Shown one piece after another: positions 52,364-60,758 of a stretch of DNA of 64,000 bases; within the stretch, counting starts at the first letter, position 1, and the number at the start of each line of letters is the position of its first letter. Location of the stretch: NCBI GenBank assembly GCA_964543195.1, contig CAZIXF010000019.1, positions 1 through 64,000 of the forward strand, read 5' to 3'. Position numbers and translations under genes: made by a program. The notes beneath the pieces were generated by a model that was not told where the DNA came from, ran no database searches, and saw only the letters and a list, made by a program, of their open reading frames with translations. Source of the stretch: JAGTVG01 sp964543195. Its GTDB lineage: Bacteria; Bacteroidota; Bacteroidia; Cytophagales; Cyclobacteriaceae.

Positions 52364-53518
52364 GTGGAGCAAACAACACCGGGAAAGATCATCATTACCC
52401 ATGCGCTTTTACAGGGGGAAATAGTCAGGAATGAAATTTGGGATCTCGATTTCACCGTCATCGAAGCGGATAAGCTTCATATTGAAACCAAAGGGAGCCT
52501 TCTCGATACCGTACGGTTGAATCTCTGTCTCAGAACCGCCCATCGTGTACTGTATCATATTAGATCCTTCAATGCTTCTTCACTCCATGATCTCTATACA
52601 CACATAAAAAAGATCCACTGGGAAGAGATCATTCCCCTGGATGGCTATTTCAGCGTCAATTCTTTCGTCCGTATGCGTGAAATTAAGGATTTCCGTATCG
52701 TAAACCTGAAGGTAAAAGATGCAATTGCCGACCGGTTTATGACCAGGTACAAAAAAAGACCCGATAGCGGCAAGGAAAATAACCGGGCTGTGATCTTTTT
52801 ACACTGGTCGGAGGGTATATGCCAGGTTTACCTGGATACCAGCGGCGAATCGCTATCCAGACACGGATACAGGAAACATTCCTGGAAGGCACCCCTGTCG
52901 GAATCTCTTGCAGCCGGCATAATATATAGTATGAAATGGAAAAAGGAAGATACGCTGATCAACCCGATGTGTGGAAGCGGAACCCTCGCCATCGAAGCCG
53001 CGATGATGGCATCAGACAGGTACCCCGGACTGTATCGCAAAAACTATGCATTGCATCATATACAAAATCCGCCACTTGATGAATTTTCAAGGGTCAGGGA
53101 TGAACTCCGCAACAAAATCAAAAATGACATCAATACCCAAATCATTGCTTCCGATATCAATAGGGAAGCGGTTCGTCAGGCCCGGATGAATGCACGGGAA
53201 GCGGATGTGGAGCCCTTGATCCGGTTTGAGGTAAGGCCCTTCCATAAAACGACTATTCCCGGGAAGAAGGGTGCGATCGTGCTTAATCCCGGATATGGAT
53301 CACGGATGGGGGATGAGAAAAAGCTGGAATCCGTATACCGGGAGATCGGTGATTTTTTCAAGCAAAAGGCGGGCGGACATATGGGGTATGTATTTACGGG
53401 CAATCTGTCCCTGGCAAAGAAAATCGGCTTGCGTACAAAAAGAAGAATCCCTTTCATGAACGGGAATATAGAATGCCGGCTGCTTGAATATGAATTATAT
53501 GAAGGGTCGAGGAAATGA
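52364..53518 (+). CDS. THUMP-domain class I RNA methyltransferase (RlmL N-terminal type)
   Basis: 384 residues with a GTG start (reads MEQTTPG). A THUMP-like RNA-binding region spans about 45-160, followed by a Rossmann methyltransferase. The SAM motif is NPMCGSGTLAIEAA near residue 203, and ASDINREAVRQARMNA is motif II. The catalytic motif IV, normally NPPYG in this guanine-N2 methyltransferase family, reads LNPGYGSRMG, so the second proline is a glycine. The target would be rRNA or tRNA guanine; activity may be altered by the change. Confidence 0.82.
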   Translation: MEQTTPGKIIITHALLQGEIVRNEIWDLDFTVIEADKLHIETKGSLLDTVRLNLCLRTAHRVLYHIRSFNASSLHDLYTHIKKIHWEEIIPLDGYFSVNSFVRMREIKDFRIVNLKVKDAIADRFMTRYKKRPDSGKENNRAVIFLHWSEGICQVYLDTSGESLSRHGYRKHSWKAPLSESLAAGIIYSMKWKKEDTLINPMCGSGTLAIEAAMMASDRYPGLYRKNYALHHIQNPPLDEFSRVRDELRNKIKNDINTQIIASDINREAVRQARMNAREADVEPLIRFEVRPFHKTTIPGKKGAIVLNPGYGSRMGDEKKLESVYREIGDFFKQKAGGHMGYVFTGNLSLAKKIGLRTKRRIPFMNGNIECRLLEYELYEGSRK

Positions 53519-54279
53519 TGCCTCCCTGCAGAATCACCTGATCCAGCTGATCGTCATCCGGGAATCCCGTTTGTTTCCAGGTTATGCTGCCTCGGTGATG
53601 ATCGGTTATGAAGAGTTACTGTCTCCCTTATTTCTGAGATCCCTGCGGGAGAACAATCCGGGGCTTCTCTTTCTCTTGTCTCTTATCGTGTGGGAATCCC
53701 CGATTATGTATAAGGTAATAGAGGTTGTCTTCTCAAAAGTCCTTTGGTGGGAGAATATCCCATTTCGTCAATTGAATTCGTTGATATCTTGATAAGAATA
53801 AGGTGAAATATTCAATTAATTCCAGGAATGTGGGGTCCTATTCCGTAACTTCTATAAATCACTTAACCCGAAAAATTCATAAATTTTTCGCCCGAAGGGC
53901 CGATTAAGCGCAATTTATTGATAATCAAAGAATTATATAGGGTTTTGAAATTCTTATACTTAATCAAATAGCCCAGAAATAGGCTACTGAATTGCGCTTA
54001 TCAGGGGTTAATCCCTTTTTGTAACTACCGGATAATAAATATTTTAAATAGTAAAAACAGTTTATTTTGAGAATGGTTTATGAATAATCGGGGTTAACTT
54101 TTGAGTTTGTATGATTGAAAACAGCCTCACTGAAATACCGGAGTCAAACCATGAATACTGAGAAGGCTGGAGTAATACGATGAATACAATAGCAGGAACC
54201 CTTATTAAAATCCTGTTATCATCCCATAAAAAGTGTGCAACATAGTATACCTTTGCCCGGTAATAGATCACTCAATAAC
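53519..54279. other. Intergenic region with MITE-like element copy 3
   Basis: From 53519 to 53862 no gene is supported; short near-palindromic phrases such as CCGGGAATCCCG and CCCTGCGGG recur and look like decayed intergenic repeats. The complete MITE-like element occupies 53863-54097. The remaining 180 bases lead to the phosphoribosyltransferase gene with no clear promoter. Confidence 0.55.
53863..54097 (+). mobile_element. MITE-like element, copy 3 (complete)
   Basis: 235 bases with TTAA at each end, identical to copy 2 except for two substitutions (near 54030 and 54059). Terminal inverted repeats, the internal AAGCGCAATT/AATTGCGCTT pair and an internal GGGGTTAATCCC block are all conserved. 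Its flanks share nothing with the flanks of copies 1 and 2 beyond TTAA, which fixes the element borders. Confidence 0.88.
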
Positions 54280-54699
54280 ATGCCCGGGGATAAACTTTCT
54301 TTATCTTTCAGCGATATAAGCGAAGCATTACATAAATACAGCTTTCCGGAAGCAGATTATGTAATGGGTATCGCCACAGGAGGCATCTATCCCGCAGTAA
54401 TGATCGCTCACCAGCTGAAAGTCGATTTCGGATTTATCCATATCAATTTTCGCGACCCTTCCAATACACCCCGCTTTGAAGAACCTCAATTGCTGTCCCG
54501 CCGGCTTCCTGATCTTGATCGTTCGCTCAAGATCCTGCTGGTCGATGAAGTATCCGTATCAGGTAAAACATTACAGAAGGCCAAAGAAATATTATGCGAT
54601 TATGAGGTGAGCACCTTTGTGCTGAAAGGCAAAGCCGATCATGTTTTATTCCCCGGTATAAAAACATGCGTCCTCTGGCCCTGGAAACCGGATCAATAA
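54280..54699 (+). CDS. Phosphoribosyltransferase domain protein
   Basis: 139 residues from ATG 54280; a GTG 15 codons upstream (54235) is a possible alternative. The PRTase fold is shown by VMGIATGGIYPAVMIA near residue 31 and the PRPP-binding loop ILLVDEVSVSGKT near 90. The end LFPGIKTCVLWPWK resembles xanthine/guanine-type PRTases. It may salvage a purine base or act as a regulator; the acceptor is not determined. It is isolated, downstream of the MITE-like element. Confidence 0.72.
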   Translation: MPGDKLSLSFSDISEALHKYSFPEADYVMGIATGGIYPAVMIAHQLKVDFGFIHINFRDPSNTPRFEEPQLLSRRLPDLDRSLKILLVDEVSVSGKTLQKAKEILCDYEVSTFVLKGKADHVLFPGIKTCVLWPWKPDQ

Positions 54700-55014
54700 T
54701 CTGGGGCGTTCTCCCCGATTGTTATATTTACCGGACCCCAGCAGCTCTATCCCGGCAACAACTCTACCCCGGAAGGGACGCTGGAATACCTATAATTGAG
54801 CCGATATAGGACCCGGTGGAGTTCCTGCGGTATCTTGTCTATATGCAGGAATACCTATTATTGAGCCGATATAGGTCAATGACTGCCCCGCTTTTCTCTG
54901 AACAGGTTTTTATCACCGGTCACCGGTGGGTTCTGAACTCCCGGGAAAATCCACATCTTGAATCCATGATGCGGTGATAATAGCTTCAGAACATTGTTTC
55001 GATATTTTGTAATT
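54700..55014. other. Intergenic region, 315 bases, with a duplicated hairpin motif
   Basis: A 28-bp sequence occurs twice in direct orientation (54783-54810 and 54848-54875); each copy can fold on itself. The rest is moderately GC-rich and holds a tandem ACCGGT pair near 54917. No gene, tRNA or clear promoter is visible. Confidence 0.5.
54783..54875 (+). repeat. 28-bp direct repeat pair with internal dyad
   Basis: GGAATACCTATAATTGAG plus CCGATATAGG at 54783-54810 recurs with one change at 54848-54875, 37 bases apart. Within each, CCTATA (or CCTATT in the second) and TATAGG flank ATTGAGCCGA and could form a hairpin or bind a dimeric protein. It lies 140-230 bases upstream of the MG2/plug gene. 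Confidence 0.7.
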
Positions 55015-57531
55015 ATGAATAACTTAGTACTGATGACAACCCGGATCATCACCATATTGACTTTTCTGTTTTTATCATTTATTCAAAATGAGGATGATCC
55101 TGTGTCCAACACGATAAACGAGAAACTGGCGGCCTGGTCTTGGGATAATCCCCTTGAAAAAGCCTACATCCATACCGACAAACCTTTTTACGTGGCCGGT
55201 GAGGATATCTGGTTCAAGGTTTATCTGATGGTGGGCCCGTATCACATCCCCGATACACTGAGTTCTGTGCTTATGGTGGAACTCATTGATCCGGAGAAGG
55301 AGGTATTCGACCGAAAGCTGGTCCGCATCAGGGAGGGACTGGGCTATGGTGATTTCAACCTCCCCTCGGATATGACTCCGGGCAAATACATTTTAAGAGC
55401 CTATACGCAATATATGAGGAATTATGATCCGGCCTTCTATTTCAGAAAGGTGATAGACATTCTGCCTGTCACGGGATACAGTCCTGAGATACTTGCACAA
55501 AATGTAAAACCGACCGGGGATACCAGGGTTCAGGAGAAAAAATATCCGGTAAAACTCAGATTTTTCCCTGAGGGCGGAGACATGGTGGAAGGCTTACAGA
55601 ATTATGTAGCCTTCAAGGCCACTGACTTGTCCGGGAAGGGCCTGTACTTAGAAGGGACAGTTAAAAATTCAAAAAATGAAAAAGTGGCCGGGTTTAAAAC
55701 CAGAAAATTCGGTCTGGGCGTTTTTAAATTAAATCCGGAACCGGAAGAAAAATACTATGCAGAGACCATATATCACGGAGACACCTGCAGATTTACGCTC
55801 CCCGCACCCAAAACAGAAGGCTATGTGATGCATATCAACAAGTCAGGAGACAATGTTTACATATGGGTGCGCAACAATATGGACCTGGATATGAAAGGAT
55901 CCTTCGTTACCGGACAATTCCGTGGGTTTCCTTTTATCAACATCAATGCCACACCCGGAAAGAAATATATTTATTTTGCGTTCAGCGTGAAGGATGTTCC
56001 CAGCGGCATATTGCATTTTACCTTTTTCGATTCTTCGGGCATTCCGCATTGCGAACGTTTGGTTTACACCGAAAATAAGACGGAACAGATCAATGTCCTC
56101 TTCGATCCCGATAAAGAAAAATATAATAAAAGAGACCATGCAGATATTTTTCTTAACTGCACCGACCATAATGGGAATCCGATACTGACAAACATATCCC
56201 TTTCGGTTACCAATACCTCCATCGTTCGTGATGACGATTCACGCGGGAATATAAAATCGTATTTCAATCTCGAATCGGACCTGAAAGGCAGCATTGAACA
56301 ACCCGGTTATTATTTCAATCCGGAAAATGAAGACCGGTTCGAATTACTCGACAACCTGATGCTGACCCATGGCTGGAGACGATTTACCTGGAAAAAGATC
56401 CTGAACGAACAACCCGCGGAAAAAGAACACGAGCCGGAAATGGGATTTACGATTGAAGGTCAGCTTTTTAATTTTTACAATAAAGATAAACCCCAGCCGG
56501 GCAATGTACGGGTATTTATTTTTGAGAACCAGTTCTATTATAATGAAGTGGAAAGCGACAGCACCGGAGTATTCAGGCTAAAGGGAATGAATATTATCGA
56601 TTCGTCGGAAGTGGTGATCCAGGCATGGCGATTTACCGATGAGAAAACAAAAAAAAGAAATAAAAAACCTCCTGAATCAAGGAATGATTATGCCATAAAA
56701 GTGAAGCCACGGGATTATGCAGGAATAAACCCGGAATACTGGCCCTTGGATTCCGACACGCCGGATTCCGTGGAAAACTATCTGGAACATTCCCGTTTAA
56801 TCCTGAAAGTGGACTCAGCCTATGAAGGCCGGACGATCATCATGGATGAATTAACCATCGAAGATGAGGAAATCAGCGATGATCCTTTCGACAGGCCTGG
56901 AAAATTGCATGAAGAACCCTCTTCCCGGGTGGTACCTGACTCATTGCCGGCTTCGGAGGAATCCTTAGGTATTTTCGATCTTTTGAGAAGATATGTACCC
57001 GGATTGACCATAAGGGGTATGCCCCCGGAAGTACAGATCCGGTTAAGGGGAGCTTCCAGCCTGTCGGGAGATAACGAACCGCTTCTGCTGTTCGATGGCA
57101 TGCCGATAGAAAGCGATTTCATTTACCATTTCCCGGTAAGTGAAATTGCCTTTGTCGACGTGCTTACCACCGGGGAAGCCTCGATTTACGGAGGAGGTTC
57201 CGAAAATGGGGTTATTGCAATTTATACCCGGACCGAACCCTCACCCTTTACACCGGAAGGCCGGCGGGGTGTTCATAATTTTGTGCATCCGGGATACTAT
57301 CCGGCACGTGAATTTTATACTCCCGATTACGATGCAAATGATGAAAAACGTATTAAACCGGATTATCGAAATACATTATACTGGAATCCAACCCTGACGA
57401 CCGATGATAACGGCGACATCAATTTTTCGTTTTTCACCTCGGATGAAGCGGGTGAATACCGGATACATATCGAGGGCATGACCTATAGCGGAATACCAGT
57501 GGTTAGAGACTATTACTTCACTGTAGATTAA
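55015..57531 (+). CDS. Secreted MG2-like protein with TonB plug domain
   Basis: 838 residues from ATG 55015; the frame also opens seven codons earlier with TTG. Signal-like segment RIITILTFLFLSFIQ. Residues about 45-140 (AYIHTDKPFYVAGEDIWFKV) resemble the MG2 domain of alpha-2-macroglobulins, with further beta-sandwiches after it. From about 660 a TonB-receptor plug-like domain appears (LLRRYVPGLTIRGMPP, IRLRGASSLSGDNEPLLLFD, EASIYGGGSENGVIAIY), but no barrel follows. The final part (ITFSFFTSDEAGEYRIHIEG-like) is another sandwich. This architecture is recurrent in Bacteroidota; the role is unknown, perhaps surface nutrient or protease interaction. Confidence 0.8.
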   Translation: MNNLVLMTTRIITILTFLFLSFIQNEDDPVSNTINEKLAAWSWDNPLEKAYIHTDKPFYVAGEDIWFKVYLMVGPYHIPDTLSSVLMVELIDPEKEVFDRKLVRIREGLGYGDFNLPSDMTPGKYILRAYTQYMRNYDPAFYFRKVIDILPVTGYSPEILAQNVKPTGDTRVQEKKYPVKLRFFPEGGDMVEGLQNYVAFKATDLSGKGLYLEGTVKNSKNEKVAGFKTRKFGLGVFKLNPEPEEKYYAETIYHGDTCRFTLPAPKTEGYVMHINKSGDNVYIWVRNNMDLDMKGSFVTGQFRGFPFININATPGKKYIYFAFSVKDVPSGILHFTFFDSSGIPHCERLVYTENKTEQINVLFDPDKEKYNKRDHADIFLNCTDHNGNPILTNISLSVTNTSIVRDDDSRGNIKSYFNLESDLKGSIEQPGYYFNPENEDRFELLDNLMLTHGWRRFTWKKILNEQPAEKEHEPEMGFTIEGQLFNFYNKDKPQPGNVRVFIFENQFYYNEVESDSTGVFRLKGMNIIDSSEVVIQAWRFTDEKTKKRNKKPPESRNDYAIKVKPRDYAGINPEYWPLDSDTPDSVENYLEHSRLILKVDSAYEGRTIIMDELTIEDEEISDDPFDRPGKLHEEPSSRVVPDSLPASEESLGIFDLLRRYVPGLTIRGMPPEVQIRLRGASSLSGDNEPLLLFDGMPIESDFIYHFPVSEIAFVDVLTTGEASIYGGGSENGVIAIYTRTEPSPFTPEGRRGVHNFVHPGYYPAREFYTPDYDANDEKRIKPDYRNTLYWNPTLTTDDNGDINFSFFTSDEAGEYRIHIEGMTYSGIPVVRDYYFTVD

Positions 57532-57572
57532 AATTTTTGATCTTCTCTTGGTATATTTAGGAAAAAGAAAAG

Positions 57573-58586
57573 GTGAACCTGTTTACTGTTGACCATAAAG
57601 TACGTTTTCTCAAAGATCCCGGAAATTATCCGTCCACTCCTTCCGGCATTGAAGCAAAGGAAACCCACATGTCATGGATCTTTTTGACCGATAAATATGC
57701 CTACAAGCTTAAAAAACCCGTTAAATACAGCTTCCTCGATTTCAGCACAGTTGAACTGAGAAGAGAAAACGCCCAACGTGAAGTAGATCTGAACAGCCGC
57801 CTGTCACCGCAGACCTATATCGGAGTAGTGCCATTAACCCTGAGGGAGGAGGATAAATTGATGCTGGATGGAGAGGATAAACCCGTGGATTATCTTGTTA
57901 AAATGCACCGGCTGCCGGAAGAAAGAATGCTTGATCATCTGATCGAAAAAAGCCGCGTAGAACCGGGTCTGGTTAAGGAAGCCGCATCCAGGTTGATCAG
58001 GTTTTACGCCGACAGTCAATCAGAAAAAATCGGAGGGGAGACATACTTTGCGAGGATCCGTGAAGAATTACTGGAGAATTTTTCCGAACTAAACCGCCTG
58101 AAGGCATTTTATTCGAATGAGTTGATCCACCGTAATTTCGATTCCCTCAGCGAGAGCCTGGATTACCTCAGTGAACTGATCCGGTCAAGAGCGGATAACG
58201 GCCGGATACTTGAGGGGCATGGCGATCTTAAGCCCGACCATATCTGCCTGGTCGATGAACCGGTGATCTTTGATTGCCTGGAGTTCAATAAAAAATTGCG
58301 CACGGTGGATCCGCTGGATGAATTTGCCTATCTCGAGATCGAATGTGCCCAAAAGGGAAATGCCAATATAGCCGGTATTTTTATAGAAATGTATTGTAAC
58401 CGGTTGAACGACCGTTGTCATGATCCCTTATATCATTTCTACAAGGCGAAAAGAGCCTGGTTGAGGTCCCGGCTGGCGACCGCTCATCTTGAAGAAGATC
58501 AATACAGCCGGAAACGTAAATGGATTGAAAAAACGGACTGGTATCTAAAAAAATGCAGGGTCGAGCTGGAGGAGCTGCAAAATTAG
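57573..58586 (+). CDS. Aminoglycoside-phosphotransferase-like kinase (COG2187 type)
   Basis: 337 residues with a GTG start (reads MNLFTVDHKV). Protein-kinase-like fold: SWIFLTDKYAYKLKKPVKY holds the nucleotide-site lysine, and GHGDLKPDHICLVDEPVIFDCLEFN holds the catalytic Asp and the metal-binding Asp. This matches COG2187 proteins, many of which carry an extra C-terminal P-loop kinase domain; that domain is absent here. The substrate is unknown, and antibiotic resistance should not be assumed. It starts 42 bases after the MG2/plug gene. Confidence 0.8.
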   Translation: MNLFTVDHKVRFLKDPGNYPSTPSGIEAKETHMSWIFLTDKYAYKLKKPVKYSFLDFSTVELRRENAQREVDLNSRLSPQTYIGVVPLTLREEDKLMLDGEDKPVDYLVKMHRLPEERMLDHLIEKSRVEPGLVKEAASRLIRFYADSQSEKIGGETYFARIREELLENFSELNRLKAFYSNELIHRNFDSLSESLDYLSELIRSRADNGRILEGHGDLKPDHICLVDEPVIFDCLEFNKKLRTVDPLDEFAYLEIECAQKGNANIAGIFIEMYCNRLNDRCHDPLYHFYKAKRAWLRSRLATAHLEEDQYSRKRKWIEKTDWYLKKCRVELEELQN

Positions 58587-58803
58587 GAAAATAGGTTCGA
58601 GAACCATATAACCTCAGCAACCTCTACAAAACGTCGTTCAGGAGGAATCAATAACGACGTGGTAACCCCCAATCCAGAAACGTCATCGCGAGACGAGCCA
58701 AAACGGGTCGTGGCAAATCCCCTAAAAGGAAACCAAATCCCCAACCGAAGACTCCTACGCCCTCCTGCCGTCGGGCTCTGAGTGACGGTCCTGAACTGCA
58801 CGA

Positions 58804-58914
58804 CACATCACCACAACTCCACATCACCACAACTCCACAACTCCACAACTCCACATCTCCACAACTCCACATCATCAAAACACCACATCACCACATCACC
58901 ACATCACCACATCT
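58804..58914 (+). repeat. Low-complexity 9-bp-type tandem tract
   Basis: Alternating CCACAACTC, CCACATCAC and CCACATCTC units, mostly 9 bases long, run for about 110 bases. Units are imperfect and there are no unique spacers, so it is a minisatellite rather than a CRISPR. Open frames across it are artefacts of the repeat. Confidence 0.8.
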
Positions 58915-59087
58915 CAAATCCCGTCCGTCGATACATCCCACCTCCGGCGTGACATTCTGGACTGATTGCGATACAATAAATCTCCATCTCCCGTCTCCGG
59001 TCCCCGGTCTCCCGTCTTCCATGTAAAGCCCGTCCGATACTGCCTTCCTTCGTCAGGCATCTCAGGACTGATTGTGTTTCACAACAT

Positions 59088-59111
59088 CACCAAATCACCA
59101 AATCACCAAAT
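59088..59111 (+). repeat. Three perfect CACCAAAT units
   Basis: CACCAAAT is repeated three times head to tail in non-coding DNA. It is related in composition to the CCACATCAC tract upstream. Confidence 0.75.
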
Positions 59112-59190
59112 AAATTTAAATCACTCATTTCCCGCCTTGTGCGGGATCAAGCCGTAGACATGACATTCATTCTCAAATCATAAATAAATT

Positions 59191-60171
59191 CTACTCCCCC
59201 TCCCACATCTCTTCAAGTGCAGTGCCGTCAATGATATGACGGATCGCTTCCGCAAAAACAGGCGCCGCATCCAGTATGGTGATCTTTTTTTCCAGTAAAG
59301 ATCGGTCCAGTTTGACCGGTTTAACGGTGTTGGTCACCAGGATCTGATCCAGGGCATCGGTATCCAGTTTTTCGTTCGCTCCCCCGGAAAACACGCCATG
59401 CGTCACAGCGGCAATCACTTTTCCGGCACCCCTTTCTTTAATTGCTTTCCCGGCCTTCACAAGCGTCGTCCCGCTGCTTATCATATCGTCATACACAATT
59501 ACCTGTTTACCCTCTACATCACCAACCACCACCTCACCACTGACTTCTCCACCACTCCTTTTTTTCTCCATAAAAACCAGCGGGATATCCCTGTTAAGCC
59601 GGTTACGTAAAGTTGTTCGCAGGGATTCGGCCCTCTTCACACCTCCCACATCGGGCGACATCACTGCCACATCATCCCTCCCGGCAATCTCAAGAAAATG
59701 ATCGATGAAAAGATTCTCAGCCTTTAGATGATCGGTAAGGATGCCAAACGCATTCTGGTAGGCCTGAATATTATGGACATCCATGGTTACATAATGGTCC
59801 GTGCCCACAGCCTCGAACATCTTGGCGAGGTATTTCAGGCTTAACGGATCACGGTGTTTGGTCTTACGGTCTTTCCGGGCAAAAGCTGTATAAGGAACGA
59901 TGGCCGTTACTTTGGAGGCTGCCGCATCTTTGAGCGATCCGATCAGATAAAGCAACTTGACCAGCTTATCGTTCACACTGGCCCCGGGTTCGCTGAAAAG
60001 CGACTCGATCACAAAACAATGCCGGTTACGCACGTTCTCAAGAGAGCGGATCTTGAATTCACCATCCTCAAAATTCCTTTCCTTTAAACCGGCCAGGGGC
60101 TTGTTCAGTTGTCCGGCTATTTTCTTACCAAAATATCCGGAGGTATCGATAGCAAATAATGTATAGTCCAT
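59191..60171 (-). CDS. prs: Ribose-phosphate pyrophosphokinase-like protein
   Basis: 326 residues, slightly longer than typical Prs (about 310-315). It makes PRPP from ribose 5-phosphate and ATP. KERNFEDGEFKIR near residue 30 matches the N-terminal block, AFARKDRKTKHRDPLSLKYL the flexible catalytic region, MSPDVGGVKRA the second domain entry, and VIVYDDMISSGTT the PRPP-binding loop. Several positions differ from canonical Prs, so a divergent paralogue is possible; no other prs gene is in the window. The gene is monocistronic here. Confidence 0.85.
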   Translation of the reverse strand: MDYTLFAIDTSGYFGKKIAGQLNKPLAGLKERNFEDGEFKIRSLENVRNRHCFVIESLFSEPGASVNDKLVKLLYLIGSLKDAAASKVTAIVPYTAFARKDRKTKHRDPLSLKYLAKMFEAVGTDHYVTMDVHNIQAYQNAFGILTDHLKAENLFIDHFLEIAGRDDVAVMSPDVGGVKRAESLRTTLRNRLNRDIPLVFMEKKRSGGEVSGEVVVGDVEGKQVIVYDDMISSGTTLVKAGKAIKERGAGKVIAAVTHGVFSGGANEKLDTDALDQILVTNTVKPVKLDRSLLEKKITILDAAPVFAEAIRHIIDGTALEEMWEGE

Positions 60172-60300
60172 TTTTTAAAAAGAAATTATACTGAAAGATT
60201 GTTCTTAACACAAAAGATCGATCAATGAAAATATTTTTTGTTCATAAAAAAGATGTTATCCTCATATCCCGGGAAATTTACCGGTACATCAATTTAGAAT

Positions 60301-60320
60301 TATACCTTATTTAAGGTATA
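60301..60320. promoter_or_regulatory. 20-base palindrome, possible operator or hairpin
   Basis: TATACCTTA and TAAGGTATA are perfect inverted arms around a TT centre. It lies in the 286-base gap between prs (upstream side, minus strand) and the KaiC-kinase scar, where a promoter operator would be expected. A chance AT-rich palindrome cannot be excluded. Confidence 0.45.
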
Positions 60321-60457
60321 CAAAATGACGTTAATTAAATTAAAATAGCGAAGAAATCAGTTATTTGTCGTAAAAATTTTGACTATGAGGAGAAGTTACC
60401 TAATTTACACTTTTTGAAACAGGAAGATTTTTGCACACTTTTAGCTGATAATGCCAC

Positions 60458-60724
60458 GTGGCTTTCGAACTGATAAAGTCACCATCCGGAATACCCGGGC
60501 TGAATGCTATATTGAGAGGAGGATTCCCTACGGAACGCACCACGTTGATCCATGGGGGAACCGGGTCCGGTAAAACGGTTTTAGGTATCCAGATCCTTGT
60601 ATCTGGAGCCCGGGAAGGCCAACCGATCATCAAACGGATCATCGAAAAACATGGGGGCAGGATCTGGGCGGAGAGTCAACCTGGTAAAGGAGCCACCTTT
60701 TATTTTACTCTTCCGGAAAATTAG
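60458..60724 (+). pseudogene. Deletion scar joining a KaiC-like start to a histidine-kinase end
   Basis: 88 codons from GTG 60458. Residues 1-56 match the start of a KaiC/RadA-type ATPase: SGIPGLNAILRGGFP, then Walker A GGTGSGKT, then GIQILVSGAREGQP. Residues 57-88 (IIKRIIEKHGGRIWAESQP, then GKGATFYFTLPEN) are the last part of a histidine-kinase ATPase domain. Neither part can function alone. In many bacteria a kaiC gene is followed by kaiB and a kinase gene, so a deletion inside such an operon would give this scar. The junction is in phase near 60624. Confidence 0.75.
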
Positions 60725-60758
60725 ATTGTTCCCGGAGTGTTCACCTTAACCTACCGGT

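Larger units (their letters stand above)
58587..59190. other. Intergenic region, 604 bases, repeat-rich and non-coding
   Basis: Contents in order: a CGTCATCGCGAG-type intergenic phrase near 58680 with an inverted relative (AACGACGTGGTAA) just before it; a CCACAACTC/CCACATCAC low-complexity tract (58804-58914); two diverged copies of a block starting CCCGTCCG and ending GGACTGATTG (about 58920-58970 and 59028-59076); and three CACCAAAT units (59088-59111). No gene is supported. Confidence 0.6.

Noticed and set aside
53484..53792. 102-codon plus-strand frame after the RNA methyltransferase
   Set aside because: It starts inside the methyltransferase gene, has no recognisable features and covers repeat-like DNA.
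54062..54271. 69-codon minus-strand open frame ending in the same residues as the truncated gene at 30355
   Set aside because: The shared end comes only from the MITE-like element; the upstream part has no gene-like features.
58648..58878. 76-codon minus-strand frame beginning with many Met, Trp, Ser, Cys residues
   Set aside because: It is a translation of the CCACAACTC-type tandem tract, not a protein gene.
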